Program-made: the position numbers and the translations under genes
Shown: positions 1-8,700 of the stretch, piece after piece
Numbering within the stretch: position 1 is the first letter of the stretch
How the letters are laid out: each line of letters starts with the position of its first letter
Assembly: GCF_039543385.1 (NCBI RefSeq)
Contig: NZ_BAABJQ010000004.1
Span: 310,001 to 374,000, forward strand
Direction: 5' to 3'
DNA from: Rugosimonospora acidiphila
GTDB taxonomy: Bacteria; Actinomycetota; Actinomycetes; Mycobacteriales; Micromonosporaceae
Length of the DNA stretch: 64,000 nt
Notes under the pieces: model-generated
What the model saw: the letters and a program-made list of their open reading frames with translations, nothing else
Databases searched by the model: none
Told to the model about the DNA's origin: nothing

Positions 1-1390
1 GGGCCGTCTCGTGCGCCTGGGTCACCGCGGCGTGCCTGGCCACCAGGTCGGCGTCCTCGTCCTCCAGGCCGTCGGACTCCTCCTGGGCGGCGCCGAGCTG
101 CCCCTCGGCCAGTTCGGCCCGCTCGCGCGCCTCGGCCCAGGCGGTCGCGTGCCGGGCCATCTCCTCCTCGGCGGCGGTGGTCCGGGTCCGGGCGGCGTCG
201 ACCTGGCCGGTCAGCTTGGCCAGCCCCTCGCGCCGGTCGGCGATCGCCTTCACCGCCGCCACCAGCGCCCGCTCGGCCTCGGCCAGCTGCCGCTCCAGCC
301 CCTGCCGGCGCTCCACCGCCTCGGACAGCCGGTCCTCGTCCGCTTCCAGGGCGGCGCGCAGCTCGCTCTCCTGGGCGCGCACCTTCTCCGCCTCGGCCGC
401 CAACTGGTCGGGGTCGCGGCCGGGACGCTCGTCCTCGGGGGTGGCCGACAGGTGGCGCAGCCGCTCGGTGGCCAGCTGCTCGGACGACCTGAACCGCTCC
501 TGAAGCGCGGAGAGCTGATACCAGGTCTCCTGGGCACGGGCGAGAATCGGGGCATCCGCGGCGTGTTCAGTCTCCAATGCCGCCAATCGGGCCTGTACCG
601 AGCTCAGCCCGGCCTCGGTCTCCTCCCGCCGCTGGCGCAGCGCCGACTCGTCGGCGATCTCCTTCTCCAGCGTCTCGCGCAGCGTGGCCAGGTCATCGGC
701 GAGTAGCCGCAGCCGCGCGTCGCGCAGGTCGGTCTGGATTCCCACCGCCCGCCGGGCGATCTCGGCCTGCTTGCCCAACGGCTTGAGCTGGCGGCGCAGT
801 TCGGCGGTCAGGTCGGTCAGCCGGTTCAGGTTGGCCTGCATCGCGTCCAGCTTGCGCAGCGCCTTCTCCTTGCGCTTGCGATGCTTCAGGACGCCGGCCG
901 CCTCCTCGATGAACGCCCGCCGGTCCTCCGGCTTGGCGTGCAGCACCGCGTCGAGCTGCCCCTGCCCGACGATGACGTGCATCTCCCGGCCGATGCCGGA
1001 GTCGGACAATAGCTCCTGAATGTCCAGCAACCGGCACGAGTCGCCGTTGATCTCGTACTCGCTCTCGCCCGAGCGGTACATCCGGCGAGTGATCGACACC
1101 TCTGTGTAGTCGATTGGTAGCGCGTTGTCGGCGTTGTCGATGGTCAGGGTGACCTCGGCGCGACCCAACGGCGCCCGGCCGGTGGTACCGGCGAAGATCA
1201 CGTCTTCCATCTTGCCGCCGCGCAGCGCCTTGGCGCCCTGTTCGCCGAGGACCCAGGCGATCGCATCGACCACGTTGGACTTGCCGGAGCCGTTGGGGCC
1301 CACCACGCAGGTGATCCCAGGTTCCAACTTCATCGCCGTGGCCGAAGCGAAGGATTTAAATCCCTTGACCGTCAGGCTCTTGAGGTGCAC
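1..1390 (-). CDS. smc: Chromosome segregation ATPase SMC, N-terminal part (cut by window edge)
   Basis: SMC folds into a long coiled-coil ATPase that, with ScpA and ScpB, condenses and segregates the nucleoid. The reading frame starts at GTG 1390 with MHLKSLTVKGFKSFA, a typical SMC start, and carries Walker A GPNGSGKS at residues 31-38. A Q-loop/Arg-rich stretch (IVGQGQLDAVL, then AGVLKHRKRKEKALRKL) follows, and then a long heptad-rich coiled coil to the window edge. About 463 codons are present of roughly 1200 expected; hinge, second coil, signature and Walker B lie outside. GGAG stands four bases before the GTG. In many actinobacteria smc follows rnc and mutM directly. Here a plus-strand group separates it from mutM. 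Confidence 0.97.
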   Translation of the reverse strand, partial: MHLKSLTVKGFKSFASATAMKLEPGITCVVGPNGSGKSNVVDAIAWVLGEQGAKALRGGKMEDVIFAGTTGRAPLGRAEVTLTIDNADNALPIDYTEVSITRRMYRSGESEYEINGDSCRLLDIQELLSDSGIGREMHVIVGQGQLDAVLHAKPEDRRAFIEEAAGVLKHRKRKEKALRKLDAMQANLNRLTDLTAELRRQLKPLGKQAEIARRAVGIQTDLRDARLRLLADDLATLRETLEKEIADESALRQRREETEAGLSSVQARLAALETEHAADAPILARAQETWYQLSALQERFRSSEQLATERLRHLSATPEDERPGRDPDQLAAEAEKVRAQESELRAALEADEDRLSEAVERRQGLERQLAEAERALVAAVKAIADRREGLAKLTGQVDAARTRTTAAEEEMARHATAWAEARERAELAEGQLGAAQEESDGLEDEDADLVARHAAVTQAHETA

Positions 1391-1596
1391 GTGTCTCCGG
1401 GTCTCTACAGATCAGAAGCTCGCCATTCCTGGCGAGGGTACCCCGGACAGGGTCCTGGTACGCGGAGCATGCCGCGCCGGTAACAAAGTGATGCGCGCCG
1501 AACCCTGCAGGAGGGTATCGGCGCGCCAGATGTGCGGTTGTCCGCGGGCGGATGGGTCGAAAGATGCCGATTCGGGGGGAACCGGCACCCCGGTGT
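1391..1596. other. Leader region between the coiled-coil gene and smc
   Basis: No open frame of note. On the smc strand it would be the untranslated leader or an intergenic spacer. It contains a small inverted repeat, CTCGCC at 1419-1424 and GGCGAG at 1431-1436 with a six-base loop. There is no T-run after it, so I do not call it a terminator. Confidence 0.4.
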
Positions 1597-1785
1597 TCAG
1601 GTCAGCGCCGGCTCGGACAGGCGCAGCAGTTCGGCGGCTTCGGCTGCCGCCAAACGATCATTCTCGGCACGCAGCCGAGTAACCTCGAACTCCAGGGCCC
1701 GAACCTTGGCACGCAGTTGGGTGACCTCGTCGAGCAGACGCCGGTCAGGCGCGCTGCCCACGTGGCCGAAGAGGGCCTTCGCCAT
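1597..1785 (-). CDS. Small conserved coiled-coil protein (62 aa)
   Basis: The product begins MAKALFGHVG and is then a continuous acidic/basic heptad helix (EVTQLRAKVRALEFEVTRL, RAENDRLAAAEAAELLRL), so it should form a short coiled coil with no membrane segment. ATG 1785 is chosen because AAGGAGACG precedes it at good spacing; an upstream in-frame extension to 1893 lacks a ribosome site. Similar 60-residue proteins starting MAKALxGHVG are, as I recall, common in actinobacteria without an assigned function. It lies on the same strand as smc, 206 bp upstream. Co-expression is possible but not shown. Confidence 0.75.
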   Translation of the reverse strand: MAKALFGHVGSAPDRRLLDEVTQLRAKVRALEFEVTRLRAENDRLAAAEAAELLRLSEPALT

Positions 1786-2301
1786 ATCGTCTCCTTGTAA
1801 TGCGCCGCCGGATAGGCCGGCCAACGCGCGCCCAGCTGTCACTGCCACAGCACATGCGCACAGGCAGGGCAGGGCGCGACTGGCGACATCCACATATTCC
1901 GCCGTCCACTCAAGAACGTCAAGTTCCGCCTTGAGCCCTGGCGACTCAAGTCGAGACCCTGCGCACCGAAGCGCCCGATTTTCCGTTGATCCTGGCCAGG
2001 CCGTCTCCGGCCGGGCCGTTCCCTGGCCGGGCTGGCTCTGGCAGGGCTCCTCGCGGCCGGGCGAGGGGCGGATCAGCCGCTTCCGATGGCTCGCGTACCG
2101 TCATGCCGGAATGTGAAGGCGTGGCCAGATCCGGCGACCCGCCAAGCCGACCGGCGCCCCCGCGCCGGCCGGGGCATCGCGCGGATGGCCCACCCGGGTG
2201 GGGGCGACCCGCCGATGGCCGACCGCGGCCCCGCCCGCCGGGCGCCGTCCAGCGCTTCGGACCCACCCGGAACGAGACGGAGCGACACGGAGGCCCAGCC
2301 G
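1786..2301. other. 516-bp intergenic region between divergent genes
   Basis: I see no convincing gene here; open frames on both strands have poor, Arg/Gly/Pro-rich translations. A possible minus-strand promoter for the coiled-coil gene is TTGACG (1922-1917), 18 bp spacer, AATATG (1898-1893), which would give a leader of about 100 nt. The right end holds GGAGG at 2289-2293, the ribosome site of the next plus-strand gene. Confidence 0.35.
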
Positions 2302-3018
2302 GTGACCCAGCCGCGCGAGACCCCACCGACCGCCGGAGGCGGACCGATCGGTACCCGGCGCGCCGGGCATCACCGCACCGGTTGGCGCGACCGCATCGGT
2401 TGGCGCAGGCCGGGGCCGCTCGGCCTGGCCGCGATCGCCTCCGGGGCGCTGTGCGTCCTGGGCCTCGCGTTCGCGCTGATCCCGCCTCTGACCAGCCATC
2501 CGCACGCCGACGCGCTGCCGATCAGCAGCGACGCGCCGAACCTGCCCGCCGCGCCGCCGGACGCCTTCCCGAGCGCCTCGCCCTCACCGAGCCTGCCGGC
2601 GCCGCAGCCCTCGACCGTGGCCGTGCCCACGGTGAATCCCGCGAGCCTGGAGAGCGAGCTGATAAAGCTCACCAACCAGGCCCGTACCAAGGCCGGATGC
2701 CACACCGTGAAGACCGACTCCCACCTGCGCAGCGCGGCCCGCGGCCACAGCGCCGACATGGCGGCGAAGGGCTTCCTCAGCCATGCCGGCAGCGACAAGA
2801 GCACCTTCGCGGACCGGATCCGCAAGGCCGGGTACCGCCACCCGCTCAGCGAGAACATCGGCAAGGGGTACGTGACGGCCCAGCAGGCGATCACGGCCTG
2901 GCTCGCCAACAAGGGCGAGGCTGCCAACATCCGCAACTGCCACGCCAAGGCGGTGGGCGTCGGCGTCGCCGTGGCCACCAACGGCATCGGGTACTGGACC
3001 GAGGACTTCGGGGACTGA
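2302..3018 (+). CDS. Membrane-anchored CAP/SCP-domain protein (YkwD-like)
   Basis: The 238-residue product has a basic N-terminus, one membrane helix at about 40-62 (GLAAIASGALCVLGLAFAL), a Pro/Ser/Ala linker (70-110) and a C-terminal CAP domain. The domain shows the family pattern of an early LTNQARTKAGCH helix, HSADMAAKGFLSHAG and the SENIGKG loop. It should face outward from the membrane. CAP proteins bind sterols or lipids or act on the wall in different systems; nothing here fixes the role. GTG 2302 is preferred over upstream ATGs at 2086, 2184 and 2214 because GGAGG (2289-2293) stands eight bases before it. Two Cys may pair. It lies upstream of a glycosyltransferase on the same strand. 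Confidence 0.8.
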   Translation: MTQPRETPPTAGGGPIGTRRAGHHRTGWRDRIGWRRPGPLGLAAIASGALCVLGLAFALIPPLTSHPHADALPISSDAPNLPAAPPDAFPSASPSPSLPAPQPSTVAVPTVNPASLESELIKLTNQARTKAGCHTVKTDSHLRSAARGHSADMAAKGFLSHAGSDKSTFADRIRKAGYRHPLSENIGKGYVTAQQAITAWLANKGEAANIRNCHAKAVGVGVAVATNGIGYWTEDFGD

Positions 3019-3114
3019 CCGGGACGGCCCGCCACGAGTCGGGCAAAAGTTCCCCGGCTGCTGACCGGTGCGCGTAAGGCCAGCGACTCGTTGCCCCTCC
3101 TGGGGGTGAACAGC

Positions 3115-4635
3115 GTGCGGGTGGCGTTGATCAGTGGGGGCACGTACCCGTACCGGGACGGTGCCGTGGAGACCTGGTGCGAGCTGCTCACCGCCGGCCT
3201 CGACGAGTACCGGTTCCACCGGGTCGCCGCGCTCGACGCGGCCCCGGGCCGGCCGGTCGGCGCGCGCCGCGGCCGGTGGGGCCGGCAGACCCGGCCGGAG
3301 CCGCCTGGCACCTTCGTGGCCACCGCGCTCCGGCTGGCGAGCGGGCCGGTACGCCCGGGCCGCGGCCGCGGCCCCGCCCTGCGCCAGCACCGGCGCACCG
3401 CCACCCACGCCGCCGTGCTGCTCTGCCGCGGAATGCTGGAGGAGGGCCCGCACAGCGCCGAAATGTTCCGCTCCGCCCTGCGCCGGCTGGCCGCGATCTC
3501 CACCGACGGCACCCACCCGCTGGTCGGGGTGCCGCTGGTCGAGGTGCTGCTGGACGCGTGGCGGGCCGCCGGCGGCCCATCCACGGCCGTGGCGCGCCTG
3601 ACCGGCCGGTCCCCCGGCACCGGGCTGCCCTGGCCGGTGCTGCGCGATGCGCAGGTCACCGCGCGGGCACTGGAACACGCGGTACGGGCGCTGTGCGTCC
3701 CGGTACCCGAGGTCGAGCTGTGCCACGCCGTGGACGGCGGCCTGGCCACCCTGGTCGCGCTCGGCGCGAAGTGGCGCCGGGGCGTCCCGTACGTGCTCAC
3801 CGAACACGGCCTTTACCTGCGCTCACCGCTGATCGAGGACGTCGGCGACCGGCCGGCGGCACGCGCCATCCTGCTGCGGTTCCTGCGCTCGCTGACCCGG
3901 CTCGGGTACGCGGAGGCCGGCGCCATCGCCCTGCCCACCGAGCGGATGCGGCGCTGGGCGACGCGGCAGGGAGCCGAGCGCGAACTGCTGCGCGTGGTGC
4001 CGCCCGGCGTCGAGCCGCGGGACTACCCGCACCTGCGCGAGGAGCCGCCCGAGCCGGTGGTGGTCTGGCTCGGCCCCGACGACGAACTGCCACTGATCCT
4101 GCAGGCATTCGCCACCCTGCTGCGGGCGGTACCGGACGCCCGGCTGATCGTGGCCGGCTCGGCGCCGCCGTACCCGACGCCGGAGCGGATCACCTTCGCC
4201 GGGCCGGTGGCGGACCGCCGGGAGGCGTACGCGACGGCCCGCCTGGTGGTGGTGTCCGGAGGGCACGCGTCGATGCCGTACCCGCTGATCGAATCGATGC
4301 TGTGCGGCCGGGCGACGGTCTGCACGGACAACGGTGGCCTGGCCGCGATGGCCGGCATGGGTGCGCTGGTCACGCCGCCGGGCGACCCGGACCGGCTGGC
4401 GGCGGCCTGCGCCAGCCTGCTGACCGACGCCCGGCTGCGTCGCGAGCTGAGCAGCGCCGCCCGCCGCCGGGCCCGCACCCTGTTCACCCGGAACGCCATG
4501 CTGGACGGGTTCCGTGAGGAGTACGCGCGGGCCCTGTCCGGCCGGCCCGGGCTCGTGCCGGCAGACGGACTCGCCGTACCGGGCGGGCTCGCGACGGCGG
4601 ACGGGCTCGCGGTGGCGGACGGGATCCCGGCGTGA
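3115..4635 (+). CDS. GT4 glycosyltransferase of the PelF/DUF3492 type
   Basis: Predicted cytoplasmic GT-B glycosyltransferase. The N-terminal half starts MRVALISGGTYPYRDGAVET, typical of the DUF3492 domain seen in PelF. The C-terminal half has the GT4 donor-binding features: VVPPGVEPRDY, a strand LIVAGSAPP, and the ExxxxxxxG-type stretch ending in PYPLIESMLCGRATV followed by DNGG. Length 506 is usual. GTG 3115 is chosen for the match to family N-termini and the G-run at 3102-3106; TTG 3091 and GTG 3106 are possible. The C-terminal 35 residues are a low-complexity GLAVADG tail. The stop overlaps the next start (GTGA), so the two are probably translated together. PelG and the other Pel genes are absent, so the product is not known. 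Confidence 0.8.
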   Translation: MRVALISGGTYPYRDGAVETWCELLTAGLDEYRFHRVAALDAAPGRPVGARRGRWGRQTRPEPPGTFVATALRLASGPVRPGRGRGPALRQHRRTATHAAVLLCRGMLEEGPHSAEMFRSALRRLAAISTDGTHPLVGVPLVEVLLDAWRAAGGPSTAVARLTGRSPGTGLPWPVLRDAQVTARALEHAVRALCVPVPEVELCHAVDGGLATLVALGAKWRRGVPYVLTEHGLYLRSPLIEDVGDRPAARAILLRFLRSLTRLGYAEAGAIALPTERMRRWATRQGAERELLRVVPPGVEPRDYPHLREEPPEPVVVWLGPDDELPLILQAFATLLRAVPDARLIVAGSAPPYPTPERITFAGPVADRREAYATARLVVVSGGHASMPYPLIESMLCGRATVCTDNGGLAAMAGMGALVTPPGDPDRLAAACASLLTDARLRRELSSAARRRARTLFTRNAMLDGFREEYARALSGRPGLVPADGLAVPGGLATADGLAVADGIPA

Positions 4636-5966
4636 CGATGCACATGGCGCGCCCACCGCGGCCCGGCGGCCCGGGCGAGGGCGCACTCACCGGGGCTCCC
4701 GGACCCGGGTGGCGGCCCGGGCCGCCGACCCCGGACCGGCCGGTACTGCCCGGCCAGCGTGGTGAGGCGGGACCGGCGGGTGAGGCGGGGCCGGCGGGTG
4801 AGGCGGGACCGGCGGGTGAGGCGGGGCCGGCGGGTGAGGCGGGCCCGCGGGAGCGGCCGGGCGGGGCCGGCGGGTCGGACCACCGCAACGGCGACAGCGA
4901 CGGCCGCGACGGCCGCGATCGCAACGGCGACCGCGACGGCCGCGCCGACCGGATCGAGGCCCTGGCCCGGCGGCTGCGCGCGTCCGGCGTGATCGACCGC
5001 GCGTCCGGCGTGCTCGACAGGGACGAGGTCGCCGCGTGCCTGGAGGAGTCCGGGATCACCGATCAGGCGGCCCGGGGCGAGTACGGCGAGCCCGACGTGT
5101 TCGCCCTGGCCGAACGGGTGCGCGCCAGGCTGTGGGTACGCCGGGTCGCGCACCGGCACGCCGCGACGCGGGCGCGCTGGGACTGGGCCGGCCTGCGCCG
5201 GCCACGGCTGCTGGCCGTCCGGCTGGTGGCCGCCGCGGCCCTGGCCGCAGCCGCCTGGTGGCTGGGCACCACCGCGCTGCTGCCGGCGCTGGTCGGCGTT
5301 CCGCTGGCCGAGCTGCTGGCGGCCTGGCACCGGGGCCGGGCGGGCTGGGGTCTGGTCACCTACGACACGGTGCCGACCTGGCGCCGGCACCTGCGCGGCC
5401 TGGGCGCCGCGACGCTGGCGATCCTGGTGCCGCCCCTGCTGGCGGGTGCCGCGCTGGCCGCGACCGACCTGCTGGCGCCCGCCGCCTGCGTGCTAATGGC
5501 CGGCGGGTACGCGGTGCTGCTCGTGCTCGCCGCGAGGCGGCGAGCGGTCGCGGGTGCGGCCGTGTTCGCCGCGTGCAGCGCGGCCGTGGCGCTGGCTCAC
5601 ACCGAGCCGGTACGGGTCGGGCTGGTCGCGGCCGGCTACCTCGCCGGCCTGGTACTGGCCGCGGACGCGGTGTTCGACCCGGACTCGGTGGACCCCGGCG
5701 GTGCCGGTGACCGGTCCGGCCTCGGGAGCTGGGCCGGACCACGGGGCTGGCTCGGCTTCTGCGGCTGGGTCGGGCTCGGCTGCTGGGGCTGGCTCGGGCT
5801 CGGCGGCCGGCTGGGCGTCGAGGGCCGGCTGGGCGTCGAGGGCCGGCTGGGCGTCGAGGGCCGGCTCGGGGTCGAGGGCCGGTCGGCCGCCCTGGTCAGG
5901 CCGCCGGGCGGCGGGGCCTCGGCCGGGGCTGGCAGTGCGGGCAGGAGTACGACGATCGGTTCATGA
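4632..5966 (+). CDS. Polytopic membrane protein with two minisatellite-encoded repeat tracts
   Basis: Residues 1-110 are disordered and Gly/Pro/Arg-rich and include four to five GEAGPA repeats. Residues 110-190 form a soluble helical part rich in charged residues (RIEALARRLRASGVIDR). About 195-355 hold roughly five to six membrane helices. The tail (about 360-444) is Gly/Trp-rich with four GRLGVE repeats. I recognise no family. It is translationally coupled to the upstream GT4 enzyme and may supply its membrane partner, which is an inference from overlap only. The last 71 bp overlap the 3' end of mutM on the other strand, so the true C-terminus could have been extended by repeat growth. Start GTG 4632 shares bases with the upstream TGA. 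Confidence 0.65.
   Translation: MTMHMARPPRPGGPGEGALTGAPGPGWRPGPPTPDRPVLPGQRGEAGPAGEAGPAGEAGPAGEAGPAGEAGPRERPGGAGGSDHRNGDSDGRDGRDRNGDRDGRADRIEALARRLRASGVIDRASGVLDRDEVAACLEESGITDQAARGEYGEPDVFALAERVRARLWVRRVAHRHAATRARWDWAGLRRPRLLAVRLVAAAALAAAAWWLGTTALLPALVGVPLAELLAAWHRGRAGWGLVTYDTVPTWRRHLRGLGAATLAILVPPLLAGAALAATDLLAPAACVLMAGGYAVLLVLAARRRAVAGAAVFAACSAAVALAHTEPVRVGLVAAGYLAGLVLAADAVFDPDSVDPGGAGDRSGLGSWAGPRGWLGFCGWVGLGCWGWLGLGGRLGVEGRLGVEGRLGVEGRLGVEGRSAALVRPPGGGASAGAGSAGRSTTIGS
4761..4847. repeat. 18-bp in-frame minisatellite (GEAGPA units)
   Basis: Four full and one partial copies of an 18-bp unit, GGTGAGGCGGGACCGGCG and variants. Alternate copies carry A or G at the same site (GGGACC/GGGGCC), so the higher-order period is 36 bp, which suggests duplication of a dimer. 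It is in frame with the membrane protein gene. Confidence 0.9.
5805..5882. repeat. 18-bp in-frame minisatellite (GRLGVE units)
   Basis: Four copies of GGCCGGCTGGGCGTCGAG plus a six-base remainder. The first three are identical and the fourth has two changes. It lies just before the convergent overlap with mutM. Confidence 0.9.
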
Positions 5967-6756
5967 ACGGTTCGCGCCGGATCGGCGTACCGCACCGGAA
6001 GCAGGGCTCCCCCTCCCGCCCGTAGACGTTCAGCGACCGGTCGAAGTAGCCGCTCTCCCCGTTGACGTTGACGTACAGCGCGTCGAAGCTGGTGCCGCCG
6101 TCCTTGAGCGACTCGGTGAGCACGTCACGCACGTGCCCGAGCAGCCGGGCCACGGCCGGACGGGTCAGCGCGTCGGTAGGCCGGGTCCCGTGCAGTTTGG
6201 CCCGCCACAGCGCCTCGTCGGCGTAGATGTTGCCGACGCCGGAGATCAGCGTCTGGTCCAGCAGCGCCCGCTTGACCTCGGTGTGCCTGCGCCGCAACGC
6301 CTGAATGAAGTCATCGTCGGAGAACAGCGGGTCCAGCGGATCCCGGGCGATGTGGGCGATCTCGGCCGGCAGCTCGGCGCCGTCCTCGGAGACCGCGAGG
6401 CCACCGAACGTGCGCTGGTCCACGAAGCGCAGCTCGGGGTCGCCGTCGGCGAATCGCAGCCGCACCCGCAGGTGCGTCTCGTCGGGCGCGGCGGCCGGCT
6501 GGAAGAGCAGCTGGCCGGACATGCCCAGGTGCGCGACGAGGGCGTCACCGGAGTCCAGCGGGATCCACAGGTACTTGCCACGCCGGCGCACGTTCACGAT
6601 GGTGCGCCCGATCAGGACGGCGGCGAAGTGCTCGGCGCCCGGCAGGTGCCGCCGGATGGCACGCGGGTGGTGCACCTCGACCGCGACGATGCGCCGGCCG
6701 TCGGCCCACCGGGCCAGTCCCTGCCGGACCGTCTCCACCTCGGGAAGCTCGGGCAT
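5896..6756 (-). CDS. mutM: Formamidopyrimidine-DNA glycosylase (Fpg/MutM)
   Basis: Bifunctional base-excision repair enzyme that removes 8-oxoguanine and formamidopyrimidines and cuts the abasic site. The start MPELPEVETVR gives the catalytic Pro at residue 2 and Glu at residue 3. The H2TH region is QTLISGVGNIYADEALW. The C-terminal zinc finger is CFRCGTP then CPHC. Length 286 is normal. It ends with a short basic tail (QPRPRPRRPAA) that overlaps the convergent membrane gene by 71 bp. It lies 15 bp downstream of the GT-C gene on the same strand and belongs with rnc in the usual actinobacterial rpmF-rnc-mutM cluster. Confidence 0.97.
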   Translation of the reverse strand: MPELPEVETVRQGLARWADGRRIVAVEVHHPRAIRRHLPGAEHFAAVLIGRTIVNVRRRGKYLWIPLDSGDALVAHLGMSGQLLFQPAAAPDETHLRVRLRFADGDPELRFVDQRTFGGLAVSEDGAELPAEIAHIARDPLDPLFSDDDFIQALRRRHTEVKRALLDQTLISGVGNIYADEALWRAKLHGTRPTDALTRPAVARLLGHVRDVLTESLKDGGTSFDALYVNVNGESGYFDRSLNVYGREGEPCFRCGTPIRREPFMNRSSYSCPHCQPRPRPRRPAA

Positions 6757-6771
6757 CCGCCGCCGCCTTGC

Positions 6772-7932
6772 TCAGATCGTGAACTGCCAGACAGTGATCA
6801 TGTACGCGCCGTACCAGAGCCCGAATGCCGCGTACCCGGTCAGCGCCAGGGTAGCCACCACCGGGCGGGCGCGGGCCGCCGCGTACCCGGCCGGGAGCAG
6901 GGTCAACAGCACCGGGATCAGGAGCCGGGGCTTGGAGTGGTAGTAGCCGGCCTGCCCGACCACGGAGGCGAACGAGAGCAGCCCGTACACGGTCAGCGGC
7001 AGCCAGGTCCGGCGCACCACCGCCAGTACCACCGCCACCACGGCGGCCACCAGGATGAACGCCACGCTCATCTGCACCCAGCTGTTGCCCTGGTGGAAGG
7101 CGGTTTCCAGGAAGGTCCAGGTCGAGGAGCCCCAGTCGAACGTGGTGCCCCAGCCGGCCGTCTGGATGGTGAACCAGGCTCTCAGGTCTCCCACCCGCAG
7201 TCCGACCCAGACCAGGTACGCGGGCACTCCGACCACCGCGAGCACCGCCCCGGTCACGGCCCGCCAGCCGCCGCGCCCGGCGCGCAGCGCCACCACGGCC
7301 GCCACCACGACGGCGAGCCCCACCGCCAGTCCGGTGGGCCGGCACAGCCCCGCCGCCAGGCCGAGCACGCCGGCGACCAGGAACCGTTCCCGGTAGGCGG
7401 CGTAGAGCGCCCCAAGCACCAGGGCGCTGAACAGCGCCTCGCTGTACGCCATGGACAGCACCACCGACATGGGCTGCGCGCAGAACAGCACCACCAGCGC
7501 GTACCCGAGCCGGGGACTGTGCAGCACCGCGCCGAACCGGTACAGCAGGACGCTCGCCACCCCGGCGGCGGCCCAGGAGATGCCGATCGCCGAGTAGTCG
7601 TAGCTGGTTCCCAGCCAGTGCACGGCGTGGATCAGCCCGGGGTACAGCGGAAAGAAGGCCAGGCCGTTGCCGACCATGACCCCCTTGTCGTCGTACGTGT
7701 AGGTGTGCGGGTACCCCTCCGTGGCCACCCGGATGAACCACCCGCCGTCCCAGGCGAGCAGCCGATCCTTGATGGACGGCCCCCCGCCCGGCGCGAGCCA
7801 GGTGATGAAGACCAACTGCACGACCCGGGTGGTCGCGTAGAGCAGCAGCGCGATGGCCGCCCCGTCGAGCAGGGTGGGTCGGCTGGTGGCCGGTGCTGCC
7901 GGCGCGCCGGTCTGATCGACTGAGTCGATCAT
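6772..7932 (-). CDS. PIG-V-like GT-C mannosyltransferase, integral membrane
   Basis: Polytopic protein with about ten membrane helices. After the first helix it carries the stretch LLAWDGGWFIRVATEGYP, matching the WD..W(F/Y)..IA..GY loop of PIG-V and related lipid-linked sugar transferases. Such enzymes use polyprenyl-phosphate sugars on the outer face of the membrane; the acceptor cannot be read from the sequence. The ATG (7932) overlaps the rnc stop in an ATGA arrangement, so it is translationally coupled to rnc. Its presence between rnc and mutM is a lineage insertion in an otherwise conserved repair/RNA cluster. Confidence 0.75.
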   Translation of the reverse strand: MIDSVDQTGAPAAPATSRPTLLDGAAIALLLYATTRVVQLVFITWLAPGGGPSIKDRLLAWDGGWFIRVATEGYPHTYTYDDKGVMVGNGLAFFPLYPGLIHAVHWLGTSYDYSAIGISWAAAGVASVLLYRFGAVLHSPRLGYALVVLFCAQPMSVVLSMAYSEALFSALVLGALYAAYRERFLVAGVLGLAAGLCRPTGLAVGLAVVVAAVVALRAGRGGWRAVTGAVLAVVGVPAYLVWVGLRVGDLRAWFTIQTAGWGTTFDWGSSTWTFLETAFHQGNSWVQMSVAFILVAAVVAVVLAVVRRTWLPLTVYGLLSFASVVGQAGYYHSKPRLLIPVLLTLLPAGYAAARARPVVATLALTGYAAFGLWYGAYMITVWQFTI

Positions 7933-8696
7933 CCCAGCCGGTCTTCCTTTTCGTCCTTCCCGCCGTGCACCCGGCTGTTGCCGGAGCCGCCGCGGTCGGG
8001 CTCCTCAGTCAGTTCCCGCCAGGCCATCTCGGCGGCCCGCTGCTCCGCCTCCTTCTTGCTGCGGCCCTCGGAGCCCCCGTACCGGCCTCCCGCGACGACC
8101 GCCCAGGCGGTGAACACCTTCGCGTGGTCCGGGCCGGCCTCGTCCACCCGGTACTCCGGGACGCCCAGGCCGCGACTCGCGGTCAGCTCCTGCAGGCTGG
8201 TCTTCCAGTCCAGGGCGGCACCCCGGCCGGCGGCGTCGATCATCAGCGAGTCGAACAGCTTGTGCACCACGGTGTCGGCCCGATCCAGCCCGTGCTGCAG
8301 GTAGATCGCGCCGAGCAGTGCCTCGAGGGTGTCGGCGAGGATGCTCGCCTTGTCCCGCCCGCCCGTGGTCTCCTCGCCCTTGCCCAGCAGCAGGTACGGG
8401 CCCAGCCCATACGGCCCCAGGCCACGGGCCACCTCGGCGAGCGCTCGCATGTTGACCACGCTGGCCCGCAGCTTGGCCAACTGCCCCTCGGGCAGGTCCG
8501 GATGGTCGTTGAACAGCGCGGTAGTGATGATCACTCCGAGCACGGAGTCGCCGAGGAACTCGAGCCGCTCGTTGGTCGGCAGGCCGCCGTTCTCGTAGGC
8601 GTACGAGCGGTGCGTCAACGCCCGCTCCAGCAGTTGGGGGTCGAGGCTCACCCCGAAGGCGGCCTCCAGGAAGGCAACCGGTGGACGGCCCTTCAT
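7929..8696 (-). CDS. rnc: Ribonuclease III
   Basis: Endonuclease for double-stranded RNA, processing rRNA precursors and structured mRNAs. The catalytic domain has the family signature NERLEFLGDSVL and the second acidic helix DTLEALLGAIYLQHG. The C-terminal double-stranded RNA-binding domain spans about residues 165-235 (LQELTASRGLG, then KKEAEQRAAEMAWREL). Length 255 is usual for actinobacteria. The C-tail is charged and ends KDEKEDRLG. Start ATG 8696 lies four bases past the plsX stop, which implies a common mRNA with plsX and rpmF. Confidence 0.97.
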   Translation of the reverse strand: MKGRPPVAFLEAAFGVSLDPQLLERALTHRSYAYENGGLPTNERLEFLGDSVLGVIITTALFNDHPDLPEGQLAKLRASVVNMRALAEVARGLGPYGLGPYLLLGKGEETTGGRDKASILADTLEALLGAIYLQHGLDRADTVVHKLFDSLMIDAAGRGAALDWKTSLQELTASRGLGVPEYRVDEAGPDHAKVFTAWAVVAGGRYGGSEGRSKKEAEQRAAEMAWRELTEEPDRGGSGNSRVHGGKDEKEDRLG

Positions 8697-8700
8697 CGAC

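Noticed and set aside
3115..5966. A complete Pel polysaccharide operon
   Set aside because: Only a PelF-like enzyme is present; the linked membrane protein has about six helices and does not resemble PelG, and other Pel genes are absent.
5554..7923. A 789-codon plus-strand open frame
   Set aside because: It lies over mutM and the GT-C gene on the other strand and gives a Gly/Arg/Gln-rich meaningless translation.
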